From: Fimbriiglobus ruber
GTDB lineage: Bacteria; Planctomycetota; Planctomycetia; Gemmatales; Gemmataceae
DNA: 64,000 bases
Assembly (NCBI RefSeq): GCF_002197845.1
Contig: NZ_NIDE01000001.1
Coordinates: 1 to 64,000, forward strand
Reading direction: 5' to 3'
Positions 25,978 through 35,616 of the stretch are shown here, piece after piece. A program made the position numbers and the translations under genes. Numbering within the stretch: the first letter of the stretch is position 1; each line of letters opens with the position of its first letter. A model generated the notes under the pieces. That model made no database searches. It was not told the DNA's origin and saw only the letters and a list, made by a program, of their open reading frames with translations.

Positions 25978-27846
25978 ATGCCCGCACCCCACTACCTGCC
26001 CCACACCCGCATCCCGACCCTCGTCCTCCCGGTCAGCGGGGCCGCCGCGAAGTTCGTCGCGCGGGAGATCGACAAGACCGTCCGCGCGCGGAACGCGGCC
26101 GGCAAGTCGACCGTCCTCGGCCTCGCCACCGGGTCCACGCCCGTCGGCCTGTACCGGGAACTGATCCGGATGCACAAGGAAGAGGGCCTCGATCTCGCCC
26201 GCGTGATCACGTTCAACCTGGACGAATACTACCCGCTACCCAAGGAAGATCCGCACTCGTACTTCCGGTGGATGCATGAGACGTTCTTCAACCACGTCAA
26301 CATCAAGTGGGAAAACATCCACATCCCGGACGGCACCCTCCGGCTCGACGAGGTGGACGACTTCTGCGCGGTTTACGAGCGCAAGATCAAGGACGCGGGC
26401 GGGGTCGACATCCAGATCCTTGGGATCGGGCGGACCGGGCACATCGGGTTCAACGAACCGGGGTCGCCGCGGAACAGCCGGACCCGCATGGTCACGCTCG
26501 ACAGCATCACCCGCCAGGACGCGGCCGCCGGTTTCTTCGGCGAGCAGAACGTCCCGAACCTGGCCATCACGATGGGCGTCGCGTCGATCATGGACGCCCG
26601 CAAAGTCTTCCTGATGGCGTTCGGCGAACACAAAGCCGCGATCACGTACAAGGCCATCGAGGCGCCCCCGACCGAGGCGATCACCGCCAGCTTCCTCCAG
26701 GAGCATCCGGACGCCGTCTTCGTTCTAGACCAGGCCGCCGCCGCCGAGTTGACCGCGATCAAGCGGCCGTGGGAGGTCGGGCCGTGCGAGTGGACCCCGG
26801 AAACGGTCCGCCGGGCTGTCGTTCACCTCAGCTTGGCGTCCCGCAAGGGTCTGCAAAAGCTCAACGACGACGATTTCCGCGACCACCACCTCTACGACTT
26901 GCTCCGCGAGAAGGGGCCGGCCGAGCGGATCGGCGAAGAGGTGTTCCACGACCGCATCCAAACGATCCAGCTCTACCCCGCCGGGAAAGAGAAGAGAAAC
27001 ATCCTGGTCTTCAGCCCGCACCCGGACGACGACGTCATCAGCATGGGCGGGACGATCATCCGGCTGGTCGAACAGGGGCACTCGGTCCACGTCGCGTACA
27101 TGACCAGCGGAAACATCGCGGTTTTCGACCACGACGCCCGCCGGTTCATCGACTACGTGGACGAGTTCTCCCGCATGTTCAACGTCGACCCGGCCCAGGT
27201 CGGTCCGGTCAAACGGCGGGTGGACGAGTTCCTCGACTCGAAGAAGCCCGGGGAAGGGGACAGCGAAGAAGTCCTCAAGATCAAGAGCCTGATCCGGGCG
27301 ACCGAGGCCCGGGCCGCGGCCCTCGCGTGCGGCATCCCGCCGCAACAGCTGGAGTTCATGAACCTGCGGTTCTACCAGACCGGCACGGTCGCGAAAGACC
27401 CGATCCACCCGAAGGACGTGGACGACATTATCGCCCTTCTGACCCGGCTCAAGCCCGCACAGATTTACGTCGCGGGCGAAATGTCGGACCCGCACGGGAC
27501 GCACCGGCTCTGTGCCGAGGCGATCTTTGAATCGGTCCGGCGGACGCGGGCGACGAACGCGATCCCGCCATTCGACGTGTGGCTGTACCGCGGGGCCTGG
27601 GAAGAGTGGGAGCCGCACGAGATCGAGATGGCGGTCCCCGTCAGCCCGGAGACGCTGGAGAAGAAGAAGCAGGCAATCTTCCGGCACCAGTCGCAAAAAG
27701 ACCGAGCCATGTTCCCCGGCGGCTCCGACCGCCGCGAGTTCTGGCAGCGGGCCGAAGACCGCAACCTCGCGACCGCCCGGACCTACGACTTCCTGGGCTT
27801 GCCCGAGTATTACGCCCTGGAGGCGTTCGTGAAGTGGAAGGAATAG
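25978..27846 (+). CDS. nagB: Glucosamine-6-phosphate deaminase domain fused to a PIG-L type deacetylase domain
   Basis: A protein of 622 residues. Residues 1-290 are NagB-like (ATGSTPVGLYREL, ITFNLDEYYPL with Asp82, and GIGRTGHIGFNEPGS with His155 and Glu160), which would turn glucosamine-6-phosphate into fructose-6-phosphate and ammonia. In this last motif Escherichia coli NagB has an Asp (Asp141) where Thr153 stands here, so activity or substrate may differ. Residues about 335-622 are a PIG-L/LmbE domain with the zinc motif HPDDD (348-352) and a SDPHGTHR segment near residue 504, typical of N-acetylglucosamine-type deacetylases. The fusion suggests deacetylation and deamination of one amino-sugar substrate (inference). 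Confidence 0.9.
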   Translation: MPAPHYLPHTRIPTLVLPVSGAAAKFVAREIDKTVRARNAAGKSTVLGLATGSTPVGLYRELIRMHKEEGLDLARVITFNLDEYYPLPKEDPHSYFRWMHETFFNHVNIKWENIHIPDGTLRLDEVDDFCAVYERKIKDAGGVDIQILGIGRTGHIGFNEPGSPRNSRTRMVTLDSITRQDAAAGFFGEQNVPNLAITMGVASIMDARKVFLMAFGEHKAAITYKAIEAPPTEAITASFLQEHPDAVFVLDQAAAAELTAIKRPWEVGPCEWTPETVRRAVVHLSLASRKGLQKLNDDDFRDHHLYDLLREKGPAERIGEEVFHDRIQTIQLYPAGKEKRNILVFSPHPDDDVISMGGTIIRLVEQGHSVHVAYMTSGNIAVFDHDARRFIDYVDEFSRMFNVDPAQVGPVKRRVDEFLDSKKPGEGDSEEVLKIKSLIRATEARAAALACGIPPQQLEFMNLRFYQTGTVAKDPIHPKDVDDIIALLTRLKPAQIYVAGEMSDPHGTHRLCAEAIFESVRRTRATNAIPPFDVWLYRGAWEEWEPHEIEMAVPVSPETLEKKKQAIFRHQSQKDRAMFPGGSDRREFWQRAEDRNLATARTYDFLGLPEYYALEAFVKWKE

Positions 27847-27866
27847 ATAGATGTGGCGACACCCCC

Positions 27867-27904
27867 CGGAACCGTGCAGTGGCGTTCGTTGCGGTACGGT
27901 TCCG
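27867..27904 (+). terminator. Hairpin after nagB
   Basis: CGGAACCGT (27867-27875) pairs with ACGGTTCCG (27896-27904) across 20 bases. An A-rich tract, not a T-tract, follows, so its role as a terminator is uncertain. Confidence 0.4.
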
Positions 27905-27995
27905 AGGGAGCTTGCCGTAAAAAGTTGACCGAGTGAACTTATAAGCTATTCGCGATACTTCTCTGTTCCGACTGGCTAATCGAGAGGGCGAGTGA

Positions 27996-29084
27996 TTGGG
28001 TCTGTGGAACAAAATCTTTGGAAAGCCAGTGCCTCGGCCACAAACGGCCAGTGGAAGTCGTGACGTCGAATTGATCCCGGGCGGCCTAAAGGCTCGGGTC
28101 ATCGCGCACGACATTGTGACCGTCAAAGGTAACCTATCGTGTTGGACTTATGTCAGTGATGGACTGCGATCGGTCGGTCAGAAAGAATTGATTTTTACGC
28201 TCCGGCGTCACGACGGAGACGATCCCGCTGCTGTCCCGTCCGACCCCCTTTTATTCTTTTCACAGATCCACAAGCTGGCGTCGGACGGGCAAATCGTCGT
28301 GGCCGGCGGACACACGGTGTTTAGTAGTCGCAACGGATTCCTGGGTCTGCAAGGAATGGTCGGGATCGTATACCTTCCACAGATCTCGGTGTCGGGCCTA
28401 TCGCTCTCCTCAGATGTTGAACGGCTGACAGCCGTCTTGTTAATTGGTGACGAGGCTGAGTTACTGACCACGATCGGGGCTTACCGGGTTTTAGCACGAC
28501 TATCCGAGACGAATCGTTTCTATCCGACACCGCCCTGGTCAGACCCGCGTCGAAAGGTTGTGATAACCGCGGCCGAAGTCTCGAAAAGTATCCTGTCGAT
28601 GATCCCGATTGCCCGGATCCGAATGGCCACAGTCAGGTCCGAGCAGGCGCCGACGCGGCCGACCCCGGCCGGAACGGAAAGGATGTCGGACGCGCCGAGC
28701 CGGATAGTCGTGGGCCTTCCGCGGGGGAGGCAGGCTATGTTCAAATCGATCCTCGCGCAAATGCCGGCGGAAGGCGGTTTCGCGCTACTCACCGACCCGG
28801 ACCCCAGCGCGAACGCCCAAATGGTCTGGTATCCGAGCAATGTCGAGCCACAGGCGACGATCGATGAAAACTCGGACGGTAGTCGGGTAACTGGTGGGTT
28901 TGTGGCCTTTCTTTACGGCCCAGAAATTCCAGAAGGGGCGAGATTACAGGAAGACGGTTTTGTTTTGATGTTCCCGTCTGCTTCATGGCAGCGGACAAAA
29001 AACACACTCGAAGCCGGAAATGCGGTCGACATTTGGCCGGGCAACCCGGCGGCCATGCCGTTTCGCATCGAGTGGTACGAGTGA
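27996..29084 (+). CDS. Hypothetical protein of unknown family
   Basis: A protein of 362 residues. The start is TTG 27996 with GAGAGGG ten or so bases upstream; it then begins GLWNKIFGKP. There is no signal peptide or membrane segment, so it is likely cytoplasmic. It seems to have two halves. Residues about 25-200 read like a family of stand-alone stress or immunity-type alpha/beta domains (YVSDGLRSVGQKELIFTLRR, GIVYLPQISVSG). Residues about 225-362 form a second alpha/beta domain (IVVGLPRGRQAMFKSILAQM, FVAFLYGPEIPEGARLQEDG). Base composition is less GC-rich than in the neighbours, which may mean transfer. I do not recognise the family and assign no function. Confidence 0.7.
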   Translation: MGLWNKIFGKPVPRPQTASGSRDVELIPGGLKARVIAHDIVTVKGNLSCWTYVSDGLRSVGQKELIFTLRRHDGDDPAAVPSDPLLFFSQIHKLASDGQIVVAGGHTVFSSRNGFLGLQGMVGIVYLPQISVSGLSLSSDVERLTAVLLIGDEAELLTTIGAYRVLARLSETNRFYPTPPWSDPRRKVVITAAEVSKSILSMIPIARIRMATVRSEQAPTRPTPAGTERMSDAPSRIVVGLPRGRQAMFKSILAQMPAEGGFALLTDPDPSANAQMVWYPSNVEPQATIDENSDGSRVTGGFVAFLYGPEIPEGARLQEDGFVLMFPSASWQRTKNTLEAGNAVDIWPGNPAAMPFRIEWYE

Positions 29085-29111
29085 CCTTGATTTCAGTTCG
29101 GCTTGCGCCGG

Positions 29112-30170
29112 TCATTTCGCCCCGCGCTCGTCCCGCGGGAGCAGGTGCAATAACCGCGTGACAACCTCGTCCGGCGTGATGCCTTCGGCCTCCGCGTGGT
29201 AGTTCAGCATGACGCGGTGGCGGAGGATTGGCAGCGCCACGGCGCGGACGTCCTCGATCGCCACGTAGGTCCGGCCGGCGAGAAGCGCTTTCGCCTTGGC
29301 GGCCAGTATGAGGTTCTGGCCGGCCCGCGGTCCCGCTCCCCAACTTACGTACTTCTTCACGAAATCCGGAACCGGCGGGGCGTCGTCGCCCGGTGCGGCC
29401 ACCGGCCGGGTCGCTCGCGTCAAGCGGCCCGCGTACCGGATGACGTGCTTGGCCGCGGGAACTCTTAACACGAGATTCTGCATGGCCAGGATGTCGTCCG
29501 CGGACACCACCGTCTGGAGGGCGGGGCGGTCGCCCGACGTGGTCGATTCGATGATGCGAAACTCCTCGTCCTCGTCCGGGTAATCGACGCGGATGCTAAA
29601 CATGAACCGGTCTTGTTGGGCTTCGGGGAGTGGATAAGTTCCCTCTTGCTCGATCGGGTTCTGAGTGGCGAGAACAAAAAACGGGGCCGGGAGGGGGTGA
29701 CGGGAGCCCGCAACTGTCACCTGCCGTTCCTGCATGGCTTCGAGCAGCGCGGCTTGGGTCTTGGGCGGCGTCCGGTTGATTTCGTCGGCCAGCACGATGT
29801 TCGCGAAAATCGGCCCGTGGACGAACCGGAAGCCGCGGTGGCCGGAGATCTTGTCGTCGTAAAGGATTTCGGTCCCGGTGATGTCCGTGGGCATCAGGTC
29901 CGGAGTGAACTGGACCCGGTTGAACGTAAGGGCCATGCCATCCGCCAGAGTGCGGATCATCAGCGTCTTGGCCAACCCCGGCACGCCAACAAGGAGGCAG
30001 TGCCCGCGCGCGAGGACGGCGAGCAGAAGTTGTTCGAGTACCGCTTCTTGGCCGACGATCACTTTGCCACATTCGGCCAACAGGCGTTTGCATCCGGTCC
30101 GGAGTTTCTCGGCCGTCCCGAGTTCATTGTCGTCGAGGATGATCGGTTCGGCTTCAGCTTCTGTGGACAC
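29112..30170 (-). CDS. MoxR family AAA+ ATPase
   Basis: A protein of 352 residues. It has Walker A GVPGLAKT (residues 62-69), Walker B NIVLADE (124-130) followed by NRTPPKTQAALLEAMQE, sensor 1 ATQNPIEQEGTYPLPEAQ and the C-terminal lid domain ending in RHRVMLNYHAEAEGI. MoxR ATPases act as chaperone-like motors, usually with vWA-domain partners. Here the gene immediately upstream on the same strand encodes a large secreted beta-propeller protein 88 bases away, and no vWA gene adjoins. The bpX/vWA operon at 57.6-64 kb would need a MoxR, but this copy is 27 kb away. Confidence 0.93.
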   Translation of the reverse strand: MSTEAEAEPIILDDNELGTAEKLRTGCKRLLAECGKVIVGQEAVLEQLLLAVLARGHCLLVGVPGLAKTLMIRTLADGMALTFNRVQFTPDLMPTDITGTEILYDDKISGHRGFRFVHGPIFANIVLADEINRTPPKTQAALLEAMQERQVTVAGSRHPLPAPFFVLATQNPIEQEGTYPLPEAQQDRFMFSIRVDYPDEDEEFRIIESTTSGDRPALQTVVSADDILAMQNLVLRVPAAKHVIRYAGRLTRATRPVAAPGDDAPPVPDFVKKYVSWGAGPRAGQNLILAAKAKALLAGRTYVAIEDVRAVALPILRHRVMLNYHAEAEGITPDEVVTRLLHLLPRDERGAK

Positions 30171-30258
30171 GCGGCATACTCCTTGGACGACCGGAACTCA
30201 AACATCGGAGCCGATGAAACGAGTGAAGGAAACGAAAGCGAGCGATCAATCGCCACAG

Positions 30259-33200
30259 TCACTTTATCCAGTACGCCCGGCCGGCGGTGACGACGACGGA
30301 AATTTCGGGACCGAAATGGACGCCCAAGGCTGGCCCGGTCGCCGGGAGGTCGAGTCGGTGGACGACCTTCCCCGATTCTGGATCGAGAAAAAGCACCGGG
30401 ACAGATCGCGTCACCCACGCGTCGCACAAACTTAGTGCCAAGCCCGGTAACCGCCAGACCGCGGGAAAGCGGGCAAACGCACGTACCGCCCCCGTCAGGT
30501 TCGAGCCGAAGGGGTCTGTGGGAAGTGGTTCAGTCGGGTAGGCGATCGTCACCCGGCGTCCCGCCCGGACTTTCCAGGCGTACGCACCGGCTTCCACCTC
30601 CGGTCCACTCTCCGCCGCCACGGATGCAACCCAGGCGGTGAGCCCGGTACTCAGCCGCAAGGCCGTCACCCTACCCTCGGCGGGGATGTACAAGTTCGTG
30701 CCGTCGGTGTCGGCCCCGTCGAGGTTGACATCCCCGACCGGAACGAACGCCGGTGCCCGCCACGCCCTTGCCCCGCTTTGCCCGAGTAGCCGGTCGATTT
30801 CCACGCCGTGGTTCCGCGATACGGCGACCGCGACGCCGTCCGGCAGCACGGCGAGACGCGGCGGGCGGCCGGTAAGACTCGCTTCGCCACGGAACGAAGC
30901 GAACCAGATGTCGCGGTTGTGGTCGCGTGAGACGGCACGGACCAGACAAACGCCATTTGGTTTCCCGCGGAATTCCACGATCCCGTCGCCGTCGCCCGGT
31001 CCGTCGGCCACAACGACCCGGCCCTCTTGTGTTCGCGCCGGCGGACCGTCCCAAAGGGCCGCGGCGGACGGCCGCCGGTCGGTGACGGCCCCGGTCCGCG
31101 GGTCGACCCGCCATCGCTGCCCGGTCGAAACCTGGACGATGATTGTTTGGTCGTCGGCATAGTAAGGACGGGCGAAGCGGGGGCCGGAGGGGAATGAAAT
31201 CGGATCGTATTGGGACCGCCCGACCGCGTCCAAAACCCAGGCGGCCCGCCCGGTTTCGGTGTCGATTGCCAGGAAGTGATGGTCCCCGACGTGGGCGATC
31301 AGCCGCGGGCCGGCGAGCGCGAAGTCGGACAGGCCGACTGGCGGAGTGTCGCCACCGCGCAAAAGGGGCCGGGGCGTACCACCCGGAACCGGGTCAGCGT
31401 CCGGAAACACGAAGGACCACGCTGCGGAGCCGTCAACGACCCCGAACTTCATCGCACCGCGCGGGCCGGCGGCGATCAAGGATTCGCCGACCACTGCAGC
31501 GTATGTGACCGACAATCCGGGCGGTAGGGCCGCCTCCCACAACGGCTTGTCCGAATCGGGCCGGTAGGCGAGAACCCGGGAACCGTCCGAAACGAACAAC
31601 CGTGCCGGCGACCGGGACCGCCCGCCAAAGTTCACACTCGGCAGCCCCGGCAGACCCGCTTCGCCCGCGAGTGGGAGCAGGGGTACGAATCGCGCGTTCG
31701 GGAACACTGTCTCGCGGGAGACCGCGGCAAACGGCCCGAGGGTCGTCAAGTCGGCGACGTCGAACCGATCGAAAACCGGCCGGCGAGAAGAGGCCGAATC
31801 CGTGATCTGCGGGGAAGCCGGTTGGCCGCCAAAGTGTGCGGAGACAAAATCTTGCAAGCGGACCGGGGGGCCGGTTGTAGTCAGTACCAGTTCGGCTGCG
31901 AATTCCGGCGGTTGCTTCAGTGCGTTAAAAAAATTGTCGGCGGCTCCCGCGGTTTTGCCCGGCTGAGTCAACGTCGCCAGCCGGGCGGCCGCGCGAGCCC
32001 GCCACGCGATCGGGTATTCGCCTCCTACACCGCGGCGAAGGAGTTCGCGGGCCTCGGCCGGCCGTCCCGCCGCCAGCGCCCGCTCGGCTCGGTCGGCCAG
32101 CCACTCGGCCCTGACGCGCGGGGGATCGACAACCGGCGCCGCTCCGCCCACGACCGTGTCGGCGTCCGCGTACCGCCCCGCGTCGGCCATCGCGATTGCC
32201 GTGGAAAGAGCGAGCCGCGGGTCGTTCGGGCGGGCGCCGAGTTCCCGCCGCCGGTCCTCGACTTCCGAGCGCTCGGCGACGTAGCCCCAGAGTTCCGTGG
32301 GCGTGGCCGCGAGGAGAACCCCGTCGGCGAAGGCGAGGTTGCCGTGCGGTTTGAAGAGGGGAGGGCGGACCTGCCAGCCGTCGACCGGGTCGAGGAAGAA
32401 GAGAGCCGAGCGCGTCGGCCACGCGACGATCTCGTCCGACACCAACCCGCGGCCGAACGACGCGAGTTGGGGGTCGTCGTGGACCGCCCATCCGTCCGGC
32501 CCCTGGTACGAACCGTTCGCCACGTTCAACCCGCGGATGCCGCGCTGCGGGGCCGCAATGGCGCACACGAGTCGGTCCCGGGCGATGCCGAGGATGTGGT
32601 CGACCTGAATCGGCCCCGTGGCCCAGAGCAAGCGACCGGACTCCACGTCGAATGCGTAAACGTGATCCCCGTCGGTCGGGGCGACGAACACCCGACCGCC
32701 GTCGGCCACCGGCGGGCAGAGGTCGCGGGCGACCACCGCGGGCCGGCCGGTGGCTTTGGGGTACTGGAACGCCCACGCCCGCGCCCCCGTGCGCGCGTCG
32801 ACCGCGACGACGGCACCGGTGTTCGAGCAGAAGACGAGGTTCGGCGCGGCCAGCGTCAGGAGTTCGTGTCGCGATCGGGTAGCCAGGTCGCCGGGTTGTG
32901 GGCTGTCGCAGACGTCTAACACCCACACCGGCTTGTCCGGCTTTGCCGGCCCGTCGTCGTAACAGGTGACGGCATGGATCATCCGCCCGCCTTCGGAGCG
33001 AACGGTGGCGGCGTACAGTCGTCCGCCCGCCCAAACGGGCGTGCCTTCCCAAGCCGTCCCGGTCCCCGGCGGGGACAATTTCCACAGTAATTCGAGCGGA
33101 GCGCCGTCGGCGGTCGGGCGGGTGGGAGGAGCGAAGCACACTAGGAAACTGACGCGCGGCTCGGTTTTGACTTCTGGGACCGGGGGCGTCGCGACCGGTG

Positions 33201-34383
33201 GGGGTGGTGATCCGAGCCGCGCGAACAGCCGCCCGCCGCATGCCGTCAGCGTGAAGTCGGCGTCATAGCCGATGGGGAGGTCAACGTCCGTGGAGGATCG
33301 GCCGGCCACATCGGGGTCCGCGCGGAAGTCGTAAGCGAAACGCAGCCGACCCGTTCGCACGTCGTAGCCGGAGACGCGAATCGGGTCCGCGACGTAGGCG
33401 ACACCGTTCAAAACAACCGGGTGAAATGCGACGGCCCCCGCGCGAGTGAGGCGGGCTGTGAGAGGCGACTTCCGCTCGTGGTCCGTCGGCAGAGCCACGG
33501 ACCACGTTGGACGACCGGGCAAATATCGCGGGAATCGCCCCGTCGCGCGGCCGGTCCGGGCGGCTGTGCCGGCGAACGACGACCATTCTCCCTCGCCGCT
33601 CTGGTCCGCCACCAGCACGGGGGGGCGGTCGAGCAGTCCCTTGAGAGTGCCGGCGTAAAGCCCGTCCTTGCCGGCGAGTCGACCGCTGGCGGTCGGGAAT
33701 CGGGCGGCCACCTCAGCCACCTCAGCCCTGGCCCGGGCGGCGTCCCCCTGAAAAACAACGGCCATCGCCACCCGGGCGCGGACGACAGCCGGGTTGGTGG
33801 TCGGGTCGGGGAACGGTGGGTCGATCGCGAGGTCCGTCTTGCCGTTCCGGGCCGGCAGGAGCCGCCGCCAGTATTCCTCGGCCGCGCGAAACTCGCCCCG
33901 CTCGAACGCCAGTTCTCCCAGCAGTAGGAAGGCGTCCTCGGCCGGGCGGCTAGCGAAATATTTGTCGACGAGGGTTCTGAGCGGGCGGGGGTCGCGGTCC
34001 GCCCGGCCGGCGGCGAGGAGTTTCCGACTCGGCTCGTCCGCCCGATCGCGGTAACCCCGGAGGGCAGCGGGCGGCAGTTGGGCGAGGAGTTGCTGCGCGA
34101 CACGGCGGGCCGGCCGAAGGGCTTTCCCGTCGTCGCCCGGTTTGCCAGCGGGCACGAGATCGTCGCCCGCCTCGTCCAACACGCGCTGGACGTCGTCGAC
34201 GGCCTCGGCCGTTTTTCCCGCGCGGAGTTTGCGCTCGGCCTCCGCAAGCCGCTTGTAGGTCTGCTCGGACTGCCCGACGATGTGAGCCAGGTCGCCTTCC
34301 GCAGCCTGCCCCGGTGTAGTCGCACCGACCGCGCACGAGACTGCGAGCAGGGCGGAAGCGAGGGCGATGCGGGTGCGATTCAT
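30259..34383 (-). CDS. Large secreted PQQ-like beta-propeller repeat protein
   Basis: A protein of 1374 residues. ATG 34383 is chosen because a signal peptide follows at once (MNRTRIALASALLAVSCA and an APG/QAA cut region); the longer frame to 34455 enters an inverted repeat. Residues about 35-230 are alpha-helical and TPR-like (AERKLRAGKTAEAVDDVQRV, DAFLLLGELAFERGEFRAAEE). The remainder contains many blades of PQQ-like type, for example VVAVDARTGARAWAFQYP, VYAFDVESGRLLWATGP and FLAIDTETGRAAWVLDAVG. It should be periplasmic or on the cell surface. No PQQ-binding or dehydrogenase residues can be pointed to, so a scaffold or binding role is as likely as an enzyme. Confidence 0.88.
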   Translation of the reverse strand: MNRTRIALASALLAVSCAVGATTPGQAAEGDLAHIVGQSEQTYKRLAEAERKLRAGKTAEAVDDVQRVLDEAGDDLVPAGKPGDDGKALRPARRVAQQLLAQLPPAALRGYRDRADEPSRKLLAAGRADRDPRPLRTLVDKYFASRPAEDAFLLLGELAFERGEFRAAEEYWRRLLPARNGKTDLAIDPPFPDPTTNPAVVRARVAMAVVFQGDAARARAEVAEVAARFPTASGRLAGKDGLYAGTLKGLLDRPPVLVADQSGEGEWSSFAGTAARTGRATGRFPRYLPGRPTWSVALPTDHERKSPLTARLTRAGAVAFHPVVLNGVAYVADPIRVSGYDVRTGRLRFAYDFRADPDVAGRSSTDVDLPIGYDADFTLTACGGRLFARLGSPPPPVATPPVPEVKTEPRVSFLVCFAPPTRPTADGAPLELLWKLSPPGTGTAWEGTPVWAGGRLYAATVRSEGGRMIHAVTCYDDGPAKPDKPVWVLDVCDSPQPGDLATRSRHELLTLAAPNLVFCSNTGAVVAVDARTGARAWAFQYPKATGRPAVVARDLCPPVADGGRVFVAPTDGDHVYAFDVESGRLLWATGPIQVDHILGIARDRLVCAIAAPQRGIRGLNVANGSYQGPDGWAVHDDPQLASFGRGLVSDEIVAWPTRSALFFLDPVDGWQVRPPLFKPHGNLAFADGVLLAATPTELWGYVAERSEVEDRRRELGARPNDPRLALSTAIAMADAGRYADADTVVGGAAPVVDPPRVRAEWLADRAERALAAGRPAEARELLRRGVGGEYPIAWRARAAARLATLTQPGKTAGAADNFFNALKQPPEFAAELVLTTTGPPVRLQDFVSAHFGGQPASPQITDSASSRRPVFDRFDVADLTTLGPFAAVSRETVFPNARFVPLLPLAGEAGLPGLPSVNFGGRSRSPARLFVSDGSRVLAYRPDSDKPLWEAALPPGLSVTYAAVVGESLIAAGPRGAMKFGVVDGSAAWSFVFPDADPVPGGTPRPLLRGGDTPPVGLSDFALAGPRLIAHVGDHHFLAIDTETGRAAWVLDAVGRSQYDPISFPSGPRFARPYYADDQTIIVQVSTGQRWRVDPRTGAVTDRRPSAAALWDGPPARTQEGRVVVADGPGDGDGIVEFRGKPNGVCLVRAVSRDHNRDIWFASFRGEASLTGRPPRLAVLPDGVAVAVSRNHGVEIDRLLGQSGARAWRAPAFVPVGDVNLDGADTDGTNLYIPAEGRVTALRLSTGLTAWVASVAAESGPEVEAGAYAWKVRAGRRVTIAYPTEPLPTDPFGSNLTGAVRAFARFPAVWRLPGLALSLCDAWVTRSVPVLFLDPESGKVVHRLDLPATGPALGVHFGPEISVVVTAGRAYWIK

Positions 34384-34453
34384 CGGGCGGCAATCCTGGG
34401 TACTCGGGCGATCCTGCCCCGCTATTTTCGACGATCCGCCGAGAACCACAACC

Positions 34454-34571
34454 ATTTTTCGCCGCAGACACGCGCGGATGAACGCGGATCAGAGAAGAAA
34501 TTAAACAACAATCTGATCTGCTTTCCTCTTTTCTCATCCGCGTTCATCCGCGCGTGTCTGCGGCGAAAAAT
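34454..34571. repeat. 36-base perfect inverted repeat with 46-base loop
   Basis: Arms 34454-34489 and 34536-34571 are perfectly complementary; one half reads ATCCGCGTTCATCCGCGCG and continues TGTCTGCGGCGAAAAAT. The loop starts AGAGAAGAAA and ends TTTTCTC, so pairing may extend further. It separates two minus-strand genes and ends one base before the stop codon of the downstream-positioned gene's frame (34573). The motif resembles the widespread GCGGATGAACGCGGAT palindromes of planctomycetes and other bacteria. It may also stop transcription. Confidence 0.85.
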
Positions 34572-34572
34572 A

Positions 34573-35616
34573 TTAAGGCAACGGAATGTCTTTTAACTCG
34601 AACCGGATCGGGAATTCGACCAGCGGTGCCGGCGTGTCGTATTCCAGCGTCCACCCTTTACCGGCGACCGGGGGCGGGGACTGGAAGCGGTAGATCGCGA
34701 TGACGCCGGTGCCGCGCTGAATGACCTCGTCATCGACCGGGGTGAATTTCTTGGCCTTGTCCGGGGCCACGAGCCGCGCGCGGTTTTCCGTCACCCATGA
34801 TTCAAAACTCTCGAATTCCGGCTGCTTCGGATAGTGCAGATCGAGTTCGGCTTCCCACTTATCATCTACCTTCTTGAAGGGCTTCAGCGTCACCGTCACG
34901 CCGTCCTGCTCCTTCTTGGTGGTCGTCCCCGCCGCCGGAATGTCGAAAACGAATGGCAGCATCCTGGCGCTAGCGGTCACGGTAAACGAGCCGGCCAGTT
35001 TGGTCAATTTGGTGGCTGCCCGCGGGATGCCTTCCAGCCGGATGGTCGTGGTGTATTGGAATCCGGCGGGCGGCGTCTTGGCCCGCGAGGTCGTTGCGGT
35101 CGGCACCGCGCCGGCGTCCGCGGCCACGGCAGTGATCGTCGGCTGGCCGTCGATTCGGAACACCGGGAACCGCGGCTCCCAGTGGACGTCGAGCGTCACC
35201 TCGGTAAACGATTTCCCGGTCTCGAAGTCGGTCTTGCACTGAACTTGCTTGACGAAGACGCGGAACGGGCCGTCCGACGCGGCCGCGATTTGTGGACCCG
35301 AGTAGCGCGTGAGCTGGATCGTCCGCCCCTGTTTGGCGAGGCCGACACGCGTACCGGTTTTTTCCGCCACCTTATCCAGGGCGACCCAGAGCGGTGAGTC
35401 GTACAATGTCACCGGGCAAGGAGTTTGCCCGTCCACCCCGACGGCCTCAACGGACATACCGGTTTGCCGCCCGACTTCGACGAGAACGTCGGCGAGTGTT
35501 GCGGACGGCTTGGACAACGTGACGGTCTTCGGCGGAATCGGGCTTTGGGCCGAGATTCCTGCCGCGCAAATTGCGACAAGAATGCCCGGGACGAAGAATC
35601 GACTGGACGAACGCAC
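34573..35616 (-). CDS. Secreted protein of unknown function with an STN-like domain
   Basis: A protein of 347 residues. A signal peptide is evident (RFFVPGILVAICAAGISAQ). Residues about 30-110 resemble the STN (secretin/TonB N-terminal) short domain: TVTLSKPSATLADVLVEVGR, then CPVTLYDSPLWVALDKVAEK and GLAKQGRTIQL. The rest is beta-rich with no recognised family (VTLDVHWEPRFPVFRID, GSFTVTASARMLPFVFDIP). It likely resides in the periplasm. It is divergent from aceE and upstream of the beta-propeller gene on the same strand, from which a 36-base palindrome separates it. Confidence 0.75.
   Translation of the reverse strand: MRSSSRFFVPGILVAICAAGISAQSPIPPKTVTLSKPSATLADVLVEVGRQTGMSVEAVGVDGQTPCPVTLYDSPLWVALDKVAEKTGTRVGLAKQGRTIQLTRYSGPQIAAASDGPFRVFVKQVQCKTDFETGKSFTEVTLDVHWEPRFPVFRIDGQPTITAVAADAGAVPTATTSRAKTPPAGFQYTTTIRLEGIPRAATKLTKLAGSFTVTASARMLPFVFDIPAAGTTTKKEQDGVTVTLKPFKKVDDKWEAELDLHYPKQPEFESFESWVTENRARLVAPDKAKKFTPVDDEVIQRGTGVIAIYRFQSPPPVAGKGWTLEYDTPAPLVEFPIRFELKDIPLP

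Noticed and set aside
25503-26279. Open frames over the large palindrome on both strands
   Set aside because: The same peptide is produced by each arm in opposite directions, showing these are products of the inverted repeat.
29112-30170. This MoxR as the ATPase of the bpX operon
   Set aside because: It lies 27 kb away beside a secreted propeller gene; such systems normally encode MoxR next to vWA. Not excluded, but unsupported.
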